DNA of 64,000 bases from Marinobacter orientalis (GCF_004792665.1 NZ_SRZX01000007.1:1-64000), one strand, 5' to 3'; positions 48,801 through 55,021 are shown, numbered from the stretch's first letter. Numbers and translations are program-made. Notes: a model not told the origin generated them from the sequence alone.

Positions 48801-51800
48801 TGGTGCAACGCGTGGACGATTACGCTACCACCTGCGGTAACTTGCGATCGGTCTATCGCCGCTATGACGTCGCCACTGGCATGTGAAACACCAATGGCGG
48901 CACCAACCCCCGTATCGCCACCCAGCGTTAAGCCGATTGCACCCGCGACATTGACGAGCAAGACATTCGAGTTGGCGTTGATGAGAGCGCTGTTAGTCAG
49001 ATCAACATCACTATCAGCGATTCTGGCGTCAACATTGCTGTCGGTCACCACAATGTTGGCCGAAACACCAACGGCGGTGTCTGCTCGGGCAGCGCCCGCT
49101 CCACCGGCCGAGATGACGACTATGAGGTCATCGTGATCCGCTTTGACATCAAGGTCGCCGGCGATTATCGTCGCACCGTTTACCAGCGCGTCAATGTCAC
49201 GGTTGAACACCACGACGCCAACGGCGCCGGCAATCGCCAGATCACTACCGTCAGCCGTAAGATCGAGCAGACCACCCCCTTCAACCATGATGCTGTCACG
49301 GTCAAAGTCGGCATCAACTCTGGTTTTCCCTTCCGCTATGACAGCAGCGCCTGCACCGATTCCTGCCCCGACTGTGGCCGTGCTAATGGCGACATTAGCC
49401 GCACCCGCGGCACCTACTTGCGTGCCCTGATCTTGTGAGGTGACAGCGCCAGCACGATCAGAGGCTGTCGCATTGCTGTCTGTTACCTGGGTGAGCGTAT
49501 CGCCCCACTCATAATCCCATGCGGGACTGGAGCTATCTGATGACGTTGAGGCCGGGTCTTTTTGCAGTGCTCCAGCCAGCGAAACCGTGATGACTGCTTC
49601 TTCTGCTTTGGCGGTTACATTGATATCACCACCAGCTTGTATAGTGGTCTCAGCAGGGGTGACAACATTGCCATCCAGGTCGGTAATTCTGGCCAGCGTC
49701 GACGACTCTGAGACTTCGACGGATAATGCAGCACCAACTGCAACACCGCTCTCTGTTTCAGTACCGGCGATACCAGCATTGACTTGCAGATAATCGCTGG
49801 TCGCGTTGAGTGTAATATCGGTAGCGGCATAAATTACAGCGGACTCGTCGACCAGTGTCTCCGTGTTCGTGTTAATAACATCGACGGAAACGCTGCCCGA
49901 TATGCCAACTTCACCCCCATCACTGCCCATCTCATTAATATTGATGTGCATCTGGCGGGTCTGCGCATCTACGTTCACGGCGTCCAGATTGGAAACAAGC
50001 GTAGCGCCTGCTGCAACACTATTTCGGGCAACCGTTTCCAGCACTCGGATACCAACACTCGCACCAATACCGCCTTTAGTACCGGATACGATCGCCCCAC
50101 CGTCGTCTCCGCCGGCTGCCCGCTCTCTCCATGAGTATAAAATATCCCGGATACTGGCTAGCCCGGTCATGTTGATGGTATCCATCTCTGCCGAACTCAC
50201 TACATTGACTATTTCGTTGGCGATAGCTTTCACATCTTCGCCGACATTGACTTGACCGCTGTTGTGGATTTCCAGGATATTTACATTACCCGAAATCGCA
50301 TAGTCGCCCGCTTGTGTTTCGTTGGAAACCGTCCTGGTTTTATCGCGGCCCGTAGACGTGAAGACAGGCGTGGTGCCATCTTTTTTGAAAACCTGCTCTT
50401 CGCGTGTATCTGTTGAGTTGTAGGTGCCACCGGCTGCGCTGTTTACATAGGTGGATAACAAGCCTCCTTCCGCACCGCCCAGTCCCAAACGATACGTTGA
50501 CGCGAAGTTATACATGAACTCAGCCGTTTCGACCGCGGCAGCGGCGATACTTTCATTAAACTTAACCTGGGCTTCAGCCAGCAGTTCGGCTTTTTCTTCT
50601 TCTGTGTAATCACCGTCATTTGCGGCAGCTTTGTCTATTTCAAACTGATCTGCCGCAGCCTGATAATTGCCATAAAAGGTTTCATCAAGGCTGATATTGC
50701 TTGGTATTTCGGCGTGAGAAGCAATATCCATTGAGCCACCGGCCAAAAGATCGGCACCCGCCACAATGGTAGTGGTCGCACTGTTGTCGTAACGCGCAAA
50801 ACTGACCCCACCGGCAACCGCCAATTCGCCACCGGACTCCGCTGTACCCGAGGCGCCGGCAAAGATTTTATCCACCGCTGCGGTATGGATATTCAGATTG
50901 CCGCCGGCAACAATTCCGCCTTTACCGTCAATGTCTTCGCTACTGGACAGAATGACTTCTGCATTGTTGTCACTGACCAGGACTGAGATAGCCGCGGCTA
51001 GCTCAAACTGCCCCGGGTTTTCATTGCTGATATCACCAAAGGCGGTCGCATCGCGAAGATCATTCTGAATATCTGCGATGGTATTGGAAAAACCATCAAC
51101 ACCGCGAGGACCACCGCCCGCAGGAACATCCCTCACCCACGTTGATGAGGAAACAGAATTGGTGCCGGTGTAATCGCGCTCAAAGGTGCCGTCGGCCTGT
51201 TCGACCTCGTCGTAGGTTACGGTTGATTCCGCGCTGATATTGATATCGCCATCAGCGCTACTGCCCGCAGAAAGCTCGCCGGCAACCGTCGTCACGCTAT
51301 CGGTGTTGGTAATGCTGACAGCAATGGCTGCGCCGATACCCATGTTGGCATCGGGCTGAAAGATGGTCGATGCGGCTTCAACGCTATAGCTGTATTGATT
51401 GGCGGAAGCCACATCAATATTGCTGGCCGTAATTGCCGAGCCTTCGGCAATGGTGACGGAGGAGTCGGTATCAGCCATGCCCAAAGACACAGCAATGGCA
51501 GGTCCTGGCACACGAATGTAGCCGACAGGCCCCAGATAGGCACCCGCAACCGTTGGCGCAATAAACGCCGAGAATCCAGTCGGATCAAGCTCGTCCGATG
51601 TCGCTCCGTCCAGGGCGCCGCTGACAACGTTTTGCGCCGGATTCTGAATTGTGCCGGTAGTAACGCTCATGGAGGACTCCATGACGTTGCTGGTGCTGGC
51701 ATCAACAGTGACGGCACCATCCGCTGAAATCGTGGCGCCGCTCTGAATCTCAACCGCAGAAGACACCACCGAATTCACGACACTGACACCCAGCATAATG

Positions 51801-54388
51801 CTCGGGGTTGCCGCTTCGACGGCCGCATCTACTTCTGAAGTAATCGACACATCACCTGCGGCGGTAATCGCAGATCCCTGGCCCAGGATTACCTCGCCCG
51901 TCAGATCACTGACCCAAACCTTGACACCGAAAGACGTGAATGCTGAAAAGATATCACTCAACACCGGTGTCGTTTCCAGGAAGTTCAGGATCTCGTCACC
52001 TGCAGCGGCGTTATTGCTGTAGGCATCCTGCAGTTCTTGCTGGGTAAAGCTTAATGGACCATTGCTTCCATCCAGTACTTGTCCGTCCGGACCCATTAAT
52101 ACGAGGGGCACTTCTTCAAGCGCGAGGTCTGCCTTGAGTTTCTGGATGACAAGGTCTGGCGCGTCGGCCGCACTTAAATCGATGCTTTCCGCCAGCAGCC
52201 GTTGACCACTCGTTAATACCAGGCTGCGATCGTATACTTCTGCGATCGTATAGGTACCGTTATTGAACTCACTGCCTTCGACAATAAATTCATCGCCTAC
52301 GGCAAACCCTTCATCAATATAACTGCCTAATGTTTGCCCTTTAACTATCGCGTTGTTAACCAGGCCGTCGGTGACTTTATCGCCGGACGCCAGGGTCAAT
52401 GTCGTGTCAGTGATCGCAGCGATTGTGAAGTTACCATTTTGCACCCCGGCATTGCGCACCGTGATCGCCTGACCAACTTTGAAACCGTCGCTTAACCAGG
52501 AACCTGAACTTCGGGTGATGGTATCTGACGCACTATCACTATGGGTCAGGTTCAAAGTTCCGGTCATACCGGCTTCTGCGTTTGCAACCGGGACGCTGCG
52601 GGCGATCAGGTAGTTGCCGTCGTCATCGACGGCAAAACTGATCTGCTCACTGCCGTTATGACGGACAAAACTATAGCCGCTGACAGTCATTGTGGAGTTA
52701 ACCGACGCAAGCTCTGTTGCGGTCATCATAGTAGCGCCGTTGACCAGTGCTACGGTGACCACTTCAGCACTGACATCCAGTATCTGATAGACCTGATTGT
52801 CTGCATTGATGGCGTTTTCGATGCCGATGTCCTGCCCAACGGCGAAACCATCAGCCAACCAGCTACCACCCGTGCGGGTGATTGATCCGGTACCGTCATT
52901 GTTGTCAACGAAGTCCAACTGACTCCAGGTACCGGCATTGGCAACTTTGGCGTCGTCCAGCACTATCTGGATCAGGGCTGCCGTGTCGATGCCCAGGTGC
53001 ATCTGCTGCTCACCATTGGTAACTGTGGCCATGGTGACACTGTTGGCGTTAATGTTGGCGTTATCACCAACATTCAGTATGCCTCGCACAATAGGGGCAT
53101 TAATGAATTCTTGCAGGCTTGAAGGATTCAATACGGGGCTGGCATTGACTGTAATGGATAAGTCACCGGTGATGTCGATATTGACACTATCATCAAGCGT
53201 CACGGAACTGCCGTCGTAATCTAACGAGGCTGACCCTTCCCAACCGAGATCAGTACCATCGGCTTTGTGCAGTCCTGAAACTGTATTGACCGTAAAGCTT
53301 CCATCAATACCCGTCACATCACCGAGCGTCAGGTCGACGGTTTGGTCAATAAAGATGTCACCCTGAAAACGATCTTCTGAGCTTAAGGTTGAGGTAAAGC
53401 TGTCAGCACCGCTTCCCAGTCCGAGCACAATGGTTTGAACGTTGTTTGAAAAAATATGTGTTTCAAAGGCACCCTTGGCACTGCTCAGTTTGAAGGTGCC
53501 ATCCGCGGCGCCTTGCTCGAGTATGACCGCATCATCAGAGTCACCTGTATTGAGCACCAGCGACGTAACGGAGCTATCGGCGCCCAGGGTGATCGGTTCT
53601 AATCCAGTATAAGTAATCAACTTGCCGTCTAAATCGATAACGCCGGACGAAGCATCGAAAACAGTCGACGTGACGGTGCTGAAATTTCCCTTCAATTCCA
53701 AGACGTCAAAGCCGCCGTCACCACCGTCTACGTGACCAGCCAAACTACCCGACTCATGCAAAATGAACGTATCTTCATTGTCACTGCTACCGGTAAGCAG
53801 CTCTAAACCGTCAAAATTAAGCGATGCGGGGCCACTGGCTACACCTGAACCTTCACCCGTAATATCCCAGACGGTTGCACTCAGGGTACGCAATTGCAGT
53901 TCATCGCTACCTCCACCCCCGTCAACATTAATTTCCGGGATAACCTGATCACCAAAGGACAGGGCATCGACGAGAACACGGTCATCGCCGTCGCCCAGAT
54001 TTAGCGTTACTGCAGATAACGTGTCGACATCGGCGCTTCCCAGCAACGCGTTATTGTTTGATAAATCGATAATTTGCAAACGATTGGTCGGCAAGTGGTT
54101 TTCGTTGCTCGCCGCATTCACTTCCGAGACCATTCGAACCAAAACGTCATGGTCGCGGGAATCATTAAGATTCAGAAGTATATCAACGCCAGGCAAATCT
54201 GCGTTTAACAGCAACCTTGGCTCTAAGGCTTCAAACAACAGCTCTTTTTTTGGCGTCGTAAAAGGTGAAATGGGCTTATCAAAAGCTGCGGACCAGAGCT
54301 GGGAGCGTCTTGTCCTGCTAAGCGTCTTATCTAGCGAACCGTTTCGGACAGAGCCACTTTTAGTGTTGTTACGGTTGGGCGCTTTCAT
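33833..54388 (-). CDS. Giant (6,851-aa) LEPR-XLL repeat protein, probable surface adhesin
   Basis: The start is the ATG at 54,388 (AAGAGAG upstream; the TTG six bases earlier is less likely). A basic 45-residue leader precedes the LEPR-XLL motif (FEALEPRLLLNAD, LEPRLLL at 55-61), an N-terminal mark of very large exported proteins. Residues ~75-400 have Asp/Gly-rich strands (NLGDGDDRVLV). About 1,000-3,400 hold dozens of Ala/Gly/Val/Asp-rich units of roughly 70-80 aa (ARIG..A.V.A....V.A, then a Gly-rich strand). About 3,550-4,200 hold units with H-G/S-TGD, YYVI and LADALNG segments. The end (about 5,680-6,720) has four ~258-aa repeats (DTLTSDVSSVDLTYTAG type). I noticed no Cys. There is no RTX-type C-terminal signal. 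It resembles a filamentous adhesin or matrix protein and heads its own export operon. Confidence 0.9.
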   Translation of the reverse strand: MKAPNRNNTKSGSVRNGSLDKTLSRTRRSQLWSAAFDKPISPFTTPKKELLFEALEPRLLLNADLPGVDILLNLNDSRDHDVLVRMVSEVNAASNENHLPTNRLQIIDLSNNNALLGSADVDTLSAVTLNLGDGDDRVLVDALSFGDQVIPEINVDGGGGSDELQLRTLSATVWDITGEGSGVASGPASLNFDGLELLTGSSDNEDTFILHESGSLAGHVDGGDGGFDVLELKGNFSTVTSTVFDASSGVIDLDGKLITYTGLEPITLGADSSVTSLVLNTGDSDDAVILEQGAADGTFKLSSAKGAFETHIFSNNVQTIVLGLGSGADSFTSTLSSEDRFQGDIFIDQTVDLTLGDVTGIDGSFTVNTVSGLHKADGTDLGWEGSASLDYDGSSVTLDDSVNIDITGDLSITVNASPVLNPSSLQEFINAPIVRGILNVGDNANINANSVTMATVTNGEQQMHLGIDTAALIQIVLDDAKVANAGTWSQLDFVDNNDGTGSITRTGGSWLADGFAVGQDIGIENAINADNQVYQILDVSAEVVTVALVNGATMMTATELASVNSTMTVSGYSFVRHNGSEQISFAVDDDGNYLIARSVPVANAEAGMTGTLNLTHSDSASDTITRSSGSWLSDGFKVGQAITVRNAGVQNGNFTIAAITDTTLTLASGDKVTDGLVNNAIVKGQTLGSYIDEGFAVGDEFIVEGSEFNNGTYTIAEVYDRSLVLTSGQRLLAESIDLSAADAPDLVIQKLKADLALEEVPLVLMGPDGQVLDGSNGPLSFTQQELQDAYSNNAAAGDEILNFLETTPVLSDIFSAFTSFGVKVWVSDLTGEVILGQGSAITAAGDVSITSEVDAAVEAATPSIMLGVSVVNSVVSSAVEIQSGATISADGAVTVDASTSNVMESSMSVTTGTIQNPAQNVVSGALDGATSDELDPTGFSAFIAPTVAGAYLGPVGYIRVPGPAIAVSLGMADTDSSVTIAEGSAITASNIDVASANQYSYSVEAASTIFQPDANMGIGAAIAVSITNTDSVTTVAGELSAGSSADGDINISAESTVTYDEVEQADGTFERDYTGTNSVSSSTWVRDVPAGGGPRGVDGFSNTIADIQNDLRDATAFGDISNENPGQFELAAAISVLVSDNNAEVILSSSEDIDGKGGIVAGGNLNIHTAAVDKIFAGASGTAESGGELAVAGGVSFARYDNSATTTIVAGADLLAGGSMDIASHAEIPSNISLDETFYGNYQAAADQFEIDKAAANDGDYTEEEKAELLAEAQVKFNESIAAAAVETAEFMYNFASTYRLGLGGAEGGLLSTYVNSAAGGTYNSTDTREEQVFKKDGTTPVFTSTGRDKTRTVSNETQAGDYAISGNVNILEIHNSGQVNVGEDVKAIANEIVNVVSSAEMDTINMTGLASIRDILYSWRERAAGGDDGGAIVSGTKGGIGASVGIRVLETVARNSVAAGATLVSNLDAVNVDAQTRQMHININEMGSDGGEVGISGSVSVDVINTNTETLVDESAVIYAATDITLNATSDYLQVNAGIAGTETESGVAVGAALSVEVSESSTLARITDLDGNVVTPAETTIQAGGDINVTAKAEEAVITVSLAGALQKDPASTSSDSSSPAWDYEWGDTLTQVTDSNATASDRAGAVTSQDQGTQVGAAGAANVAISTATVGAGIGAGAAVIAEGKTRVDADFDRDSIMVEGGGLLDLTADGSDLAIAGAVGVVVFNRDIDALVNGATIIAGDLDVKADHDDLIVVISAGGAGAARADTAVGVSANIVVTDSNVDARIADSDVDLTNSALINANSNVLLVNVAGAIGLTLGGDTGVGAAIGVSHASGDVIAAIDRSQVTAGGSVIVHALHQHQVVSIVASAGLAGDGTGGAGQLTLHLQTGETQARIDGGATVSALNNLALIAQSQVSMVTVTGGLAVGEDSGVGISLASTNIYDRLVKAFIGNGATITADSQGSAQTVGDASIDGVAVRAVADDDIINIVAGVAVAGTRFAVQGSVLVDTNDTSIHAGIGSNNGTAGSYTTVTAGNSGNIVVYAAYDFTGINAVGGVSASFGKLALGASVDVSVHKRDVTAEVGHYSRLNADGSVLVDASLDATHVYVIFNAGVSRGSAGSGAVSVPVYNDTVKALLGNHSRVDADEDVAVTAAHHFDHIMVDVAVAAALADFAGGVSLGVVVQNDTVRALVGNNATVSAGDTVLVSAESEALIANAAGGIAVGGKAGAGASALLLVRNDDVLADIGASAALTGLAIGNGFVRQSPNGSGTHRGVSVIADSKEKIVGVAIQGSGGGTAGIAGAVPVTVITETTVARVQDGAALESGLDLQIRAEDNTELYNVAGNIAGGGTAAIGASIDIASVNKTTRVSLGDSTITNLNAQGVSADALGNIRIEAFAKEQIVSIAVGIAGAGTAAVGLNGGVYVLGLDTHATIGANAEVTADGSVVVDALQDTEIDMIAASLAGAGTAAIVGSFDIPIVDKSVTATVLDGANINAKAKLDAINTHTGGVSAEQSGQGSSFINTSSGSVATPTDAIDGSLNLSMPGTDQSKDGMFDATDYQADTANVTGVSITATSLDDLQSITGGIALAGNASVAVVADVDVANITTHATVGDGVSINHDTGNDAGANQSVNIAAGSALDHMGVLAAVAVSGGAGVSVVADVKAITTDTRAMVGDADIYARDDISIIAEAEEDLQSLVLSIAGGYVAVSPAVTVISLQATTTAELAAGGMLNADNNVLVHATDNTNIDMLDGGVAGGFAAVSPGVGIMVVEKTTTASIGQNTQVDARAQGNSTDGVQGLSVYATSSEDLDQVAFGAAGGVVAVGGSAAVIEVDSDTVAGVGSGAAINQKGYQAGTGPGDKQNVTIVAHNDISVDVVSGGMGIGLVGAGVGVGVLTVSNDTSAYLNGTINANDNVAVLALSDQDVKGVIFGGAGGAGALAAAVGVFDIGGDKSDTSYEYSDGDGQDQSDSADGDTVTTESKVMIDDGIAGLVGELTSPQAATGDENLDQTNQQTTDITASASETYAGNKVGSITLTDDIPAGTSAIIGSNSSVTTGNGDITVTARQNADFKAVVGGAAVGGVAASGGVGVATLDNDVTARINSGSLISSGGDISVNGILIQDAEFTGFAGAGAIGVALSATVVSLTDTSDVIAELGGTIVSARDVSVTATSEIGLFAETIQISLAAFGAAGGAVTIVNADGATTAGILDEASLGDYSNPSAVENIRVHAAGSLEIGDLNIGSGDNNAMATGGSGGAVAASVGYSSGTDKRDTIAYIGTDVDIIAANTIDVLAESSSQLDVVTKGGSGGLFAAGLMFSNAVISDSTTRAEVRNANRTSRLAATDVSVAVKGDKLANAQTLAVAFGGMSISGTSGTTRVTADVEATIGKGVLIEALQDIAVQTESDIEGDAFVESVSGGVVSGGFSKGDVEVTPTTTTTISADALLLAGGQVEIYTQSGQAEAPASAEISNDSLVNDGEFKINRRDANTFELIGYQIDPVTQERVPELDEDGNPTGAFVRVYGDVNGDFETADGTVVDTNAVELVYEILNLRTGDVVQLKDQGGSEGQYFNRDLPVIRVDRESIRLGATFNGTDLDKDKNLIRFETEHNLETGDIVSVSEPDALYFDGSSVVYSNDIKTRYAFGNNSEGIISNSFYLPEHGLQTGDAFIYNGGSLPLPGLIEGQTYYVITNSTYLPNHIQVASTQQDALNGEAIDLVRWGEAGSLTTSPVEVALNEDTILFGENSLYIADHGMTSGDVINLQAAQIGGYKYYSDAANPDNRADHYVIVTSKDTVQLALTLDAALAGDALELQPTSGPKILLEGGEQVELFKMVANVGNELSDDGVPANSFLYEGHSFVTGDALTMNGSGFVGDTITLQGINQSGRWATYYAVVDGDYLQIARTLDDANNGIVIDFTLATLETGSYIPQSHFELADVHYGDQPSADGTPANSLTIVEHGFNTGDEVGLNPGGVPVQGLGEGTFFVIVNDENTVQLAASLADALNGNEVDLVPIDGVVPSLNASGVLEYQIGQQSITPLVDDGLSGEYRVIKLDDFRVKLLDTDVEAVDRTFLSENSFYYQNNGFNTQLLAFFSSGQFQAGDFITYYEPGLLENIRVGDLGVEAALDPSGEKRYGQSDTSQAIFVEDHGYQGGETVWLTVFRYQGVYTVNVVDENLLTLTNNSTGEVFDAIDARETFEGVLDPLDEFTSIRLLPDGATQAKSIVGHDALRHGQGYYIVDADPGDPYLNLSTTPNGEPLTVTGSNEVSYGVEFAIDGNDLNRAWGDLELAIDVSGLASFDIDLMGPGGVDLNEVLNDVGDSVSSVTVRNTAGGAANVGTSDGFLNLDVTLDTDIEGALIADGSIRVDSNNKTFGKIDNQLVSIGVLGGVTSTFSEATYTEHQAITISGDAILDAGYTMVAKSETAPNVTTLSHSRGGAAISGTSAQAQTTVTIYNDIVIEGNASLSADGRRVTDFDNNPLPGMSIEAITGGLASNEGWASSGGLVAGSSVNDANLRNTSFTANTRVTVQGNAQINAYELLIDASNKHIDLDSTAYMTLGGLFAGGNARAQISANLTSEVLLGGSVVITGRDGVRIQALNYGNTFDTNLEMYIIALGGGAGWSETSLTTTSNVKAGEGVTIYGGDLLEVRAEDFGNIIGDNGWRGAWIGPVYTNDSPNHSTLVDMNADVHIDARDTNFGLEVDESGNIVSMNGVSVEGYDVGDQITGAFFIEAISGKPAQLGDIWITARGDGTDRVTGADGTFFYNTSSSDLTLINNSEFTMITQGIDISSGNVINKGEFDSDVSITADNSRELTFNIAFEAEGSDIEILSKGAVVITGNIENRKGRTAITSLDSSILAFSLFGKPVIRSQDLSLSAEQGSLVNLGIKLFDDGRGNVFTIDAADDVSLDLQSFVVGGSVSGAYTTVVPEINVAGDVSVNLRSAQIVAEQIISGGSIVVHAFDDSGAPISGESGSYSEHYLNGAVTKAVPVSVSGGGLGGYVASTLGLADITADNIMVEGLAEDGVDVSLNISTDIIGDGGISIKTDGSIFASEASGDMRIELIESTEADIFLFNFDGSIVDARSDSETDLIADRIQIISIGSLGEAGNALEVDERIQLSAIAFSDIYITKNQGDLRLNTVTSVLGDVTLTTLNGSILDASYDESFIRGNTSGTADTDISANSINLTANNGSLGTADYQLEVNGTIHAQADSDIALININDDMVVSSAISDQGNIILSALSPVTDSGDKSLSFKLLENGNIEAAGSIDIVVDDDIHAAKNSKIEAGTLLTINGDADFGVASFSTSIQGKTLAVIRATEEYQQFKSEYPEATESIRARTITDKETGEEIVLFYTITLTGTVAAIEDASGSNMLFEGYIASGDGAFIHGGSDQDSIHFNGATLAGEVTAFGYGSDDLLIVTRLNAMQDPVGSQVDGSIIGRDVLNLVGGEGVDDVDIYTHGSGDVSNEYVINIDSDALDSVAIHGADDSDDIFLMRETLGVASYPGGFNMVSVINGTLEEATTSGGPESVQRINVSTNVDQLWVSGRSGEDYFAVDSFTDTELLLAGGEGPDTYVFGQFFGSKRDQNAQVAALDQFGTSTRTIGISTVEVSPSSDKPAIILDGFDATTGSFEDKVVVSDPANLPLGAANAKAAIQPAVLMPGELNDITLKDLPGGGDVLLDDSAILVVTDTATTDVASIDVPYTAGSNDLASFTFDTDTGAIKLFGLDSQASITWSLLNGELIANDGNADILKLTIASAPIAANTSGSVTVSATLMGAFAHESIVNVDTLVITGINLVATDSQANQTMSSIRVVVADAYPDVDLVGGAVSGTANEVLSGTWAAEAGADGLGAYSVSFEGNRYNLDDAIAIVREGQQIGTLTVKSDGTWVVAAGNALNDFYVNRNFDVQFGLTLTDGDQDSDSDNVSVWLTGSKIPDIPVQGEDAVLNVSDTLTSDVSSVDLTYTAGIGDIVSVTFGSDLSAIEINGLDDAASIGWSVVNGLLVGNNGSEDVISLEITADRIAGLNSGTVTLTATLMGALAHEDDVNVDTLAITGIELVATDEFGLQARNSVTVNVADAFPALSIQGSNASGSTNDFLSGTWVPDAGADGVGAYGVAIDGNSYGLDEAVTIEREGRLLGTMTISADGTWSLNIADKLWHLGGDVSYDIEFGITLIDSDGDQAVSNARVTVDVPAYVPATGEDATLNVTDTLTVDVDTDMPSFTAGTLDLTQFVFGDDFAAITFDGLDDAAAMNWSLQNGALVGNDGMTDVIRLEINAPLIVAGETAQITVTATLMGALAHEDNVNVDQLTISGVQLIAIDEAGFELQQTLTLGVSDSLPAITSSALESVVVQGEFIQGVWNVDAGADGLSQLKLLVDGAAQDFDQAIEIYRDNRVVGLLTVSSAGSWSLQALPDLWTADGSAALYDFATQISVTDGDQDIATTRLDLAIEVPAVVFVTISPGEVVVREDAIVDAQSIDLAVATGTFELSTITFSADTSGIEISGLDNEASLNWRVASDGRLIGNDGTADVIALSLDYDTVIPAESEGSVTLTATLLDAMSHEDVINVDSLTISNIDLVLIDGWGFAVVQSVSVSVIDDNPEVGLSNNNDIGNYRGAQVHSGTWQMDMGADDDGTVSVWVNGAEYAVGETIAVMYGEGDSLDYAGDLTVNSDGTWTFVGQKKTYIDYATVLDVSFGVKVVDGDGDSVMAETTFELVRILGRANNGVGNGLDPQPPGNPPENDTEEAVPGDPGNKGGADYDDGSLSGEGVVSLKPTEDDSFDSRFIASSVGLEYNYNESIILVTASAATPMAGSTSSNDELWLMDDATGQLENVKDRKHAPSAVVSVARMSHMGEDWNVV
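34230..37365 (-). repeat. Four ~775-bp tandem repeats coding C-terminal domains of the giant protein
   Basis: Repeat starts lie near 37,350, 36,565, 35,790 and 35,015 (minus-strand order). Each ~258-aa unit has a VTDT...DV...TAG opening, an FDGLDDAA..W.L.NG..VGNDG core, an ATLMGALAHED.VNVDTL segment and a final GTW..DAGADG...DGDQD part. The fourth is the most divergent. This suggests recent tandem growth of adhesin domains. Confidence 0.8.
41850..43750 (-). repeat. Run of ~85-aa TGD/YYVI/LADALNG repeat units in the giant protein
   Basis: At least five related units are visible: HNLETGDIVS, HGLQTGDAFIYNGG, HGMTSGDVIN, HSFVTGDALTMNGS and HGFNTGDEVGLNPG. Most continue with a Y/F-Y/F-VI strand and a LA.(S/T)LADALNG..VDL helix. 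They form a domain array distinct from the Gly/Ala units before and the ~258-aa units after. Confidence 0.7.
54206..54226 (-). other. LEPR-XLL motif coding site in the giant protein
   Basis: Codons 55-61 encode LEPRLLL, directly after FEA. The motif follows a basic, Ser/Thr-rich leader and precedes the first beta-rich repeats. It is the best candidate for the recognition or cleavage point used by the dedicated export genes downstream. Confidence 0.8.
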
Positions 54389-54691
54389 ATGCAAACTCTC
54401 TTAAATCCGTTTCTGGAGCCAGGAGCGCATTAAAATTACAAAATGAAAAAAGATTGCACCTTGCGGAAAAGTAATGCAACAAAAATATACAATTTTGCGC
54501 AAAAATCGGTGGGGGTACTTCATGACGCTCAGCACTAGCTGACCTGCCTCAGTATTTAATCAACTGCTCCTTAGCAATGTCCGTTGTTTTTGAACGCGTT
54601 TCGTAAGCATCCGGTGTTCCCATCTTGAGCCAGGCGCTACCGCCGTCAGGATAGTGTCCACTTATTTTCTAGTGGACTTAACATGAACGAC
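54389..54691. promoter_or_regulatory. Promoter side of the giant-protein operon
   Basis: The ~130 bp before the giant gene are AT-rich (for example TTGCGCAAAATTGTATATTTTTG read on the minus strand near 54,500), in contrast to the surrounding sequence, and must hold the operon promoter. GTCCACT (54,656-54,662) and AGTGGAC (54,671-54,677) form an inverted repeat next to the right copy of the long direct repeat. No gene is seen. Confidence 0.4.
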
Positions 54692-54761
54692 TTATATGTA
54701 AAACATTCTGACGTTTATCAAATCTGTCGGTTGAGCGGGACATCGGTGTTCTTTATGCTGC
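54692..54761. repeat. Right copy of the ~70-bp imperfect direct repeat
   Basis: This matches 25,249-25,319 in the same orientation (shared ATTCTGACG and GGGACATCGGTGTTC). The two copies enclose 29.4 kb that hold tus and the giant-protein operon. Confidence 0.7.
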
Positions 54762-54870
54762 CGTTAAAGTCGTTTATGGAAAGGAGCTAAAGCTGCGGGC
54801 CTGAGCGACTGGCACAGATGTCCGTAGCTGAGTCGATTCAATGCACGGGCCTCAATATGTATGCAAAGAT

Positions 54871-54910
54871 GACCTATACACGCTGACCTATAGTTAGGTA
54901 TGTTTACCTA
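54871..54910. promoter_or_regulatory. Cluster of four ACCTA boxes, possible operator
   Basis: GACCTATA occurs at 54,871 and again at 54,885 (14-bp period). It is followed by TAGGTA (54,895-54,900) and TACCTA (54,905-54,910), which form a 6-bp inverted repeat around TGTT. Four ACCTA/TAGGT elements within 40 bp, about 300 bp before the first injection-system gene, suggest binding sites for a regulator. Confidence 0.4.
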
Positions 54911-54998
54911 CAAGGTGAAGGTCAGGGATTGTACAGAAGTCGTCACCTGCGCCAGAAGTAAACCTGCAGAACGACTGTGCTCCGGTCCAGTCGGGGTT

Positions 54999-55021
54999 TC
55001 CTCTGAAGAGGACTGTCCTCT
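54999..55021 (+). promoter_or_regulatory. Mutually exclusive hairpins in the injection-system leader
   Basis: TCCTCT (54,999-55,004), AGAGGA (55,007-55,012) and TCCTCT (55,016-55,021) lie in a row. The central AGAGGA, which looks like a ribosome binding site, can pair with either neighbour. This is compatible with a switch in the untranslated leader, but also with chance. Confidence 0.3.

Noticed and set aside
33833..54388. Long open frames on the plus strand inside the giant gene
   Set aside because: They are antisense shadows caused by repeated GC-rich codon patterns; none has a convincing start or matches a family.
33833..54388. Giant protein as an RTX type I secretion substrate (LapA/BapA-like)
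   Set aside because: No RTX nonapeptide block or typical C-terminal signal is visible, and no LapB/LapC/LapE-type genes are adjacent. Its LEPR-XLL start points elsewhere. It remains possible that a distant transporter is used.
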